A DNA stretch of 64,000 nucleotides from Ulva prolifera. Lineage: Eukaryota > Chlorophyta > Ulvophyceae > Ulvales > Ulvaceae. The position numbers and the translations under genes were made by a program. Within the stretch, counting starts at the first letter, position 1. The number at the start of each line of letters is the position of its first letter. Below, piece after piece: positions 59,301 to 64,000 of the stretch. The stretch is from contig CM041201.1 of the NCBI GenBank assembly GCA_023078555.1, positions 811,213 to 875,212 on the forward strand, given 5' to 3'. Under the pieces are notes generated by a model that saw only the letters and a list, made by a program, of their open reading frames with translations, was not told where the DNA came from and did not search any database.

Positions 59301-62300
59301 GACGTTGCGCTGCGGACCTCCGTGATGAAGGTCGTGAAGACCTCGAACGCTAGGCGTGGAAGCATCGCCTGAACAGTATCAGCGCATCGCAAAACAGCTC
59401 ACGAGGTGGCTCCAGTGCTTGTGGAGCAGGCTAGGCCATGCACACCGGATCGGCGGGATTCACCAGTGGAAGGAAAGCTCGCCATTGACAAGTGACATCG
59501 GGATTGTACATGGCACTGCTATAGTGGTACGCTCTGAAGATCATGCCCGTATACCACATTGATTTTCGCGAGTCCTGGTTACATGCAGTCGATGTAGATA
59601 GTTCATCGACATCGTGGTTGCATACCTTCAGATCGTCGAGGCAGGCCTGAGGGACAGGCAGCATGCAGCGCTTCATATCCGACACCGACAGCCGCATCAC
59701 CGCGACGTCCTCATAGTCCCGCAGCGCCTCCATCTGGGTCTGCTGCTTCCGCAGGCGCTCCATCGCCGTCTCGAAGGTCTCGATGGTCACCGCTGCGTCT
59801 TCCTCAGCCTCTCCAGCCTCCCCGTCCGCCTCGTCTGCAGGCGCAGGCGTGGCTGCAGTGTCACCCTCCAGCTCAGCCCTCTGCTGCTGTTGTTGCGCTA
59901 GCACCGCTGTTCGGTACTGGGCCTCCAGGGCCCTGATGTCCAGAGCCATGTCCTCTATGAGCATCTCCCTACAGTGCTGCTGGTGTTGCGGCCAATCTCA
60001 GCCAGAGCAGGGAGGCCCTACTTCAGCCATGGAAACGGAGAATACCGCTCAACCTCTTCCGCCGACGCAGCCATTCAACACCACATTCGGCAGGCAGAAC
60101 TGCCTGGGCCCATGTCCTGGCTCGGAGCGCTCCCCTCTTCATCGAGATATCTACATACACGCATGTCCGAGCTACGCTCGGACTCTGTACACCGCCACGG
60201 AGCCACACCTGAATGGATTATACATGCTTGTGAACTTGATCAAGCCCTGGTACGCTTCAGCCAGGAGGTCTGCAGCGGTGCTCCGGTGCTCCTCGAATTC
60301 CTCGTCGAGCACCAGGTCCCGCATCGCCATCTGAACCTCCAGCCCCTCCTCCTCGATGACGGTTTCCACCAGCTCCTCGTTCTCCAGCATGCGCTCCACC
60401 ACCGCACATGCCTCCACAAAGCCCTCCATGACAACCCCGACACCCTCGACAAACTCATCCTCTGCCGGAGACAGCAGCAGTGACTGGCAGTCCTCTGCTA
60501 GCGACACACTCAGCTGGAACAGTGGCGCCGGCGCAGAGGAGTCTCCATCCTGCACGATCTTAAACTTATGTGAGAGCGCCAGCAGATCAATTCAGCAGGC
60601 GCCAACAGGCTGCGTTCGGCCTCGTGTGCAGCCCATGCCTTTGATTCAGAACCAGGAAGCTCTGCAAAGTTCGATGATAGTCTTAACAGGGACTGTGCAG
60701 TACGAATCGAAGTGTCATCGAAGGAGAAGCACGTGCCAGGCTGCAGCATTGTCAGATCAAACCTGATCAGCAGGAACCAAGAGCGTTTCCCAGATCATGA
60801 GCATGATGGAATGCAGGATCATACCGTTTGCTGCTCATTCCCTGCATCCTGCCTGTCCTGCAGCATGTGCACAACAGACAGGCAAGAGGCCATGAGGACG
60901 CTGCGGAGCGATGACCCAAGCATCAGATCAGCCATGCGCACAAATCGGACGAGAGCTCGACGACGGGACCGAGTTGCAGCAAACATGGTGTATGCAAAGT
61001 CATTCTGCGCAGACGACCGTTCTGCCTCAGCAACATGCTTGACCAACCCTCCACGGCTGTCTTCTTGCGGCTCGACTACCTGCTTTTTATGGAACTGCAT
61101 GCCCAGGATGTGTCAGGAAACCAATTTCAATGCACGTGCGCCAGCACCTGCATGCGAATGAATGGATGCATCCGGCCATATGCGGCCAAGGCATCTCCAT
61201 CATTTCTAGGCATGCAGGTGGTCCATGTAAGGCCGCTAATTGCATCAGATGCTACTTACCAATTTGGCACACACGTGCTCACGTGACTGTGCAGCAGATG
61301 GTGACAGTGCGATGTCTGCACTACGGTGAAGCGGCAATGTGACCAGCAAGACTCAAACCTCTGCTAGCTCTTTCTCAAGCTCCGTTAAGCTGACTTTGCA
61401 AGCGTCCGTGACACATGTTAGTGCGTCCTCTGCCACAGCCTCAAGATCAGCCTTGCAATCCCCCAGATGCTGCTCCTGATCCTGCAGAAAGTCGCTTAGA
61501 CAGACCGGATTGTCAGGGATGGCCTGCAGCAGGAGCTTGTCCCTGATGCTGCAGCACAAGCCGCTGAAATGTAGCAGTGCCTGCTGGAAGACAGGGCTCA
61601 GGATGAACAAGCTGCTGGTCAGTGCTGCCTTGCACCGAGCAAATTTAGCGCCTCTGACTGCCTTGCTCCACAGCTTAAATGCCTACAATGCAGCACCTGT
61701 CACAAAACTTTGCCTCCCTGAACATGAGCACGAGGCAGCATGCAATGGCTCCGAAGTGCACTGGTAGTTGTCCTTGTACAATGGCTGCGTGTGACTAGAT
61801 GCAGTCCACGGCAGATTTGTGCTGGCAACATGCCTTACAAGAACAGCACCTTCCACATTCGAAAGTGCTTCCACAAGTGTAGGCCCTTCAGATCTTTGAA
61901 CAAACGCAGCTCCCGTTCCCACCTGACCAAGTCTGTGAAATCTTCGCTGATGCGATTTCGGTAAAACGTTATACCGTTCACAGACAACGTGAAGAAGTCC
62001 TCGGGATTGATTTCAGAGAACGGAACCACTTTGAGAGCATACGGGTTATACTCTGATGGATTTCTATCGACACGCTGGAGATACACAAAGTCCTTGGTGT
62101 TTGGAAATTTCTTCAGAGATTGTATAGTTCTGCACGGGGCTGCTCCTTATTCCATGAGAGCACGCGTCCTCCGACGTAGGGCTGACATCTAGGATGTAGC
62201 GTTGGACTCGATAGTATGCACAGCAAAGGACGGCTTACTGCATATATGCATAGTCCTGATCATCCGTGCTGGCTGTTGCAGACTGGCTCGCGGCAGCTCC

Positions 62301-62825
62301 AATGTGCGCTTGGATCTTGGACGCCTGCGTGGTTGGACTCGCCACTTGCACTCTGTGTGGAGATGAGTTCGGTGGGGGTGAATGTGCTCCAGGACTGTCT
62401 GATCTTGGTTGAAGCTTGCCCAACAGAAAGCTGGCCACCTGCAACAGCCGATGTTCACAATCTTCCACACCCTGATGATCAACACGTGACATACGAAGAG
62501 TCATACATCTCCGGAATCTTTGCTGCCAACATCGTGTGCAGCAGCGTTTCCAGCCTACAAAACGAAGATTCATGTAAAAACAACTCGCAAAATGGGTTCG
62601 TTGTACAGATGACATTAAACCAAGCTAAACAGCCGAGACGAACTGCAGCGCTTCTCTTCAGCTTCAGTCTGGTGGGAGACACGCTGCGATTGTGCTGCCT
62701 TGCGACCTACACAACAGTGCTCGTAAAAGCTCCACCGTCCATGTACCCATCCCAAACGCCAAGCCGTGACCAAAGCAACAGACCAGCCTCTGGGTGAGCT
62801 CAGATTTCACATCTTCCGGATTCAT
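41346..62825 (-). CDS. axonemal inner-arm dynein heavy chain (single-headed type)
   Basis: I reconstruct 32 exons with agreeing phases, 3,995 residues, from ATG 62825 to stop 41346. That is the normal size of single-headed inner-arm chains. Order: N-terminal tail with [11 protein letters not shown], linker, six AAA modules with four intact P-loops ([32 protein letters not shown] in AAA1-4), a full stalk between AAA4 and AAA5, and the C-terminal cap ending [10 protein letters not shown]. It is the force-producing ATPase of an inner arm, walking toward microtubule minus ends in the axoneme. NPYALKVV, the [15 protein letters not shown] segment and the length point to the DNAH3/7/12-like group, not to cytoplasmic or outer-arm chains. 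I do not give a subtype. The first two exons (62825-62707, 62554-62486) are less certain than the rest. The exon blocks are listed separately below. Confidence 0.93.
44251..44301. repeat. short inverted repeat in dynein intron (exons 28/29)
   Basis: GGCCTGTGGCA at 44251-44261 faces TTGCCACAGG at 44292-44301, with about 30 bases between. The same TGCCACAGG/CCTGTGGCA core forms the hairpin at 57361-57391 in another dynein intron. Confidence 0.6.
47852..49035 (-). other. dynein block 5: stalk and microtubule-binding domain (exons 23-24)
   Basis: Exons 49035-48600 and 48134-47852. Coiled coil 1 continues through [14 protein letters not shown] and [19 protein letters not shown]. The microtubule-binding head follows: [27 protein letters not shown]-type segment [45 protein letters not shown]. 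Coiled coil 2 is [20 protein letters not shown]. Lengths match ordinary axonemal stalks, so microtubule binding is probably normal. Confidence 0.9.
52548..53322 (-). other. dynein intron 17 carrying dispersed repeat A
   Basis: This 775-base intron, between exons 53672-53323 and 52547-52252, contains the repeat at 52921-53270. The flanking exons join in phase 0, so the insertion is removed on splicing. Confidence 0.75.
52921..53270 (-). repeat. dispersed repeat A, copy in dynein intron
   Basis: Read on the minus strand, it begins TGTACAAAGGACGGAGGCCG, continues with CGGTTCTCGGAATCC and AAGCATTCCCTTTGCACAAC, and ends ATGCATCTGGG. It is collinear with the plus copy at 36031-36372 over ~340 bases; I estimate 80-90% identity by eye. 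Fragments lie near 10.5 kb and 14.6 kb. Confidence 0.85.
53887..55552 (-). other. dynein block 3: AAA1 and first half of AAA2 (exons 12-16)
   Basis: Exons 55552-55389, 55311-55104, 55007-54926, 54782-54063 and 53947-53887. AAA1 has [50 protein letters not shown] (Walker B DEFNR) and [20 protein letters not shown], the signature of the main ATPase site. AAA2 has [14 protein letters not shown] and [12 protein letters not shown]. All main-site residues visible in active dyneins are present. Confidence 0.92.
56071..56105. repeat. 17-18-bp tandem duplication in dynein intron
   Basis: ATTCGCCGCTGGGGGAT is followed directly by AATTCGCCGCTGGGAGAT, in the intron between exons 10 and 11. Confidence 0.85.
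57361..57391. repeat. perfect 14-bp hairpin in dynein intron
   Basis: TTGCCACAGGGCTG, loop TGG, then CAGCCCTGTGGCAA: a perfect 14-base inverted repeat in the intron between exons 9 and 10. Its outer core is shared with the inverted repeat at 44251-44301. Confidence 0.9.
59626..62825 (-). other. dynein block 1: N-terminal tail (exons 1-7)
   Basis: Exons 62825-62707, 62554-62486, 62129-61850, 61682-61359, 61079-60825, 60549-60209 and 59968-59626. Contains [36 protein letters not shown] across a splice, [34 protein letters not shown] and [12 protein letters not shown], all in the order seen in inner-arm heavy chains. A Gln/Glu/Ala-rich insert ([13 protein letters not shown]) lies in exon 7. This region binds intermediate chains, actin and light chains at the doublet microtubule. 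Confidence 0.85.
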
Positions 62826-63669
62826 ATCAATAACAGATCCGGAGTTCCTGCTCTCACAAAGGCAGCATTGTGCAGCAGATGGCTGTAGCTACCTGATCAG
62901 TCGTACCAGGCACACCATGCAGCGCCTGAAAGCACGGACGCGAATGCAGACATCAATAGCAGCCATGATTTCCACAGGCAGAGAGCTCACCAATGCGGGA
63001 TCGGCCTTGCAGCACAATCAAGTGCACGGTGCCCATGCATGTGCATCACATAGCATTCGTATCTCACCGCGGACGCTCCAAAGCAGGACCGGACGGATCA
63101 ACATGTTAACATGTTATCAAGCACGGGTGTCTGTTGGTCCTGTGGAGATTCATACGACCTCGGTGAATGCCACACTCGCAGTGAGCTGCACGCAGCGGAG
63201 CACGGCACTGTCAGGGCACATGTTGCAAGTTCGTTTGCACCCGAAAGAGGCTGGGACTTGCCAACACCACACAGCTCATTCTCGTCGGATGGAGCACGTT
63301 TTGGGCTGCAATGCTTCCGAGTCCTCCAGTGGCGACCTGCCAGCAGAGCATGGCATGTCTGCATTCATGTCTGGGTTGCAACGATATTCAGGTTTCGTGA
63401 TGCTTACAATACATCCTGGCTGCCCATGAATTTTTCTGGCCATAGCATTTTGTCAGGTGCACGCCATGAAGCATCAGCCCAAGTAGCCCAACAAAGGCAG
63501 ACAACATGCCCATGCAGAGATCATCAAGCATCGAAATCGAGACTCAGGAATGCTGGTGGAGCTACAGAAATCACTTTGTGAACAAGGCATACACGGGTGC
63601 ATCCTCCCACTTGGCTGGCTGTTGTCTGCGAATGGTGAATGTGCATATCTGACGTGGTCGCTGATGCAG
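62826..63669. other. region between dynein start and visible DCN1-like exons
   Basis: Must hold the dynein promoter and 5' UTR and the unread 5' exons of the DCN1-like gene. Frames open on both strands (for example 63111-63581 plus) show no motif, although ILPLGWLLSANGECAYL near 63.6 kb vaguely resembles the LAW...G.FT segment of DCN1 proteins. Confidence 0.3.
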
Positions 63670-63996
63670 TACTCACGCGCAACACCTCCTCCAATGTACA
63701 AAGCAGCAGTTCTCTTGGCAGGTACGTGTACAATATCAGCTCTTGCCCTGTATGTGTCAGAGATATCTCTTGAGAGCCGCTGATGTCCGCAGGCTTTGGA
63801 CTCGGAAGCGTTTCAGTTGTTGTATAGATTCATGTATATGTTATGTCGAGAGCGTGGCAAGCGGTTTATTACCATGGACCGCGCCAACGAACTCTGGAAA
63901 TTGCTCTTGCATGGACGATTCCGTCGGCTGAAGGAATGGTGTGAGTTTTGTGAATGCAGTGACGCACGCATAGTAACGGAGGACACATGGTGCCAG
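63670..63996 (+). CDS. DCN1-like cullin-neddylation protein (partial, cut by window end)
   Basis: Two exons: 63670-63721, after a CTGATGCAG acceptor, and 63793-63996, ending at a CAG/GTAT donor four bases from the window edge. They join in phase 0. The larger exon reads ALDSEAFQLLYRFMYMLCRE, then RGKRFITMDRANELWKLLLH, then RFRRLKEWCEFCE and IVTEDTWCQ. This matches the PONY domain of DCN1/DCUN1D proteins in order and spacing: FYRF.F..AR..GQK.L....A...W.LLL..R, then W..FL, then I..DTW..LL. DCN1 proteins bind cullins and the NEDD8 E2 enzyme and promote cullin neddylation. Conserved C-terminal residues lie beyond the window. The N-terminal exons are not resolved. It is divergent from the dynein gene. 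Confidence 0.7.
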
Positions 63997-64000
63997 GTAT

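Larger units (their letters stand above)
55728..59368 (-). other. dynein block 2: linker (exons 8-11)
   Basis: Exons 59368-58227, 57767-57533, 56993-56457 and 56026-55728. Landmarks: [59 protein letters not shown], and [14 protein letters not shown] leading into [18 protein letters not shown] just before AAA1. The 539-base intron between exons 9 and 10 needs no extra exon: [13 protein letters not shown] joins at the expected spacing. The linker is the lever that swings during the power stroke. Confidence 0.88.

Noticed and set aside
63670-63750. Minus-strand AKRTAALYIGGGVARE segment resembling deoxyhypusine synthase
   Set aside because: The match is limited to a Gly-rich run, no further family motif follows on that strand, and the plus strand holds a phase-consistent DCN1-like exon.

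Overview
The window looks like nuclear DNA of a green alga (Chlorophyta). It has intron-rich genes with GT-AG introns of about 50-850 bases and GC-rich exons. TGTAA poly(A) signals, the usual green-algal form, lie downstream of several stop codons. There is a plastid-type glutaredoxin fused to a GIY-YIG-like domain, as in GRXS16 of photosynthetic eukaryotes, and an axonemal inner-arm dynein heavy chain, which implies a flagellate stage. No bacterial-style operons, rRNA, tRNA or CRISPR arrays were seen. Exon coordinates are my own reading of splice sites; where I say the phases agree, I checked that the exon lengths join in frame.

Layout. 1-2.8 kb: a 20-bp minisatellite, an EMC10-like gene (minus) and a SMIM8-like small membrane protein (plus), head to head. 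2.8-4.65 kb: AT-richer spacer. 4.65-6.93 kb: a three-exon MATE transporter (minus). 7-18.8 kb: no gene I can name, but several repeats: a pair of 98-bp MITE-like elements, a roughly 1.6-kb element with long inverted arms, and fragments of a dispersed repeat. 18.8-20 kb: a low-complexity locus open on both strands. 20.2-27.9 kb: a many-exon gene (minus) for a coiled-coil plus ankyrin-repeat protein. 28.4-29.5 kb: GRXS16-like glutaredoxin (plus). 30.0-30.5 kb: an unrecognised two-exon gene (minus). 30.7-34.1 kb: a six-exon kinesin-like motor (plus). 35.1-39.8 kb: a seven-exon divergent protein kinase (plus), with a copy of the dispersed repeat in its second intron. 41.3-62.8 kb: an apparently complete inner-arm dynein heavy chain (minus), which I reconstruct as 32 exons and 3,995 residues with every splice phase agreeing; one of its introns carries the same dispersed repeat. 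63.7 kb to the end: the start of a DCN1-like cullin-neddylation gene (plus), cut by the window edge.

Gene relationships. Genes are mostly arranged as divergent pairs sharing short 5' spacers: EMC10-like/SMIM8-like, ankyrin/GRXS16, unknown/kinesin and dynein/DCN1-like. GRXS16 and the unknown gene converge with poly(A) signals about 55 bp apart. The dynein heavy chain would work in the axoneme. The kinesin is a second microtubule motor, but nothing shown links it to flagella. The most unusual material is the repeat landscape (elements sitting inside introns of the two largest genes, and short inverted-repeat elements) and the sense/antisense low-complexity locus.
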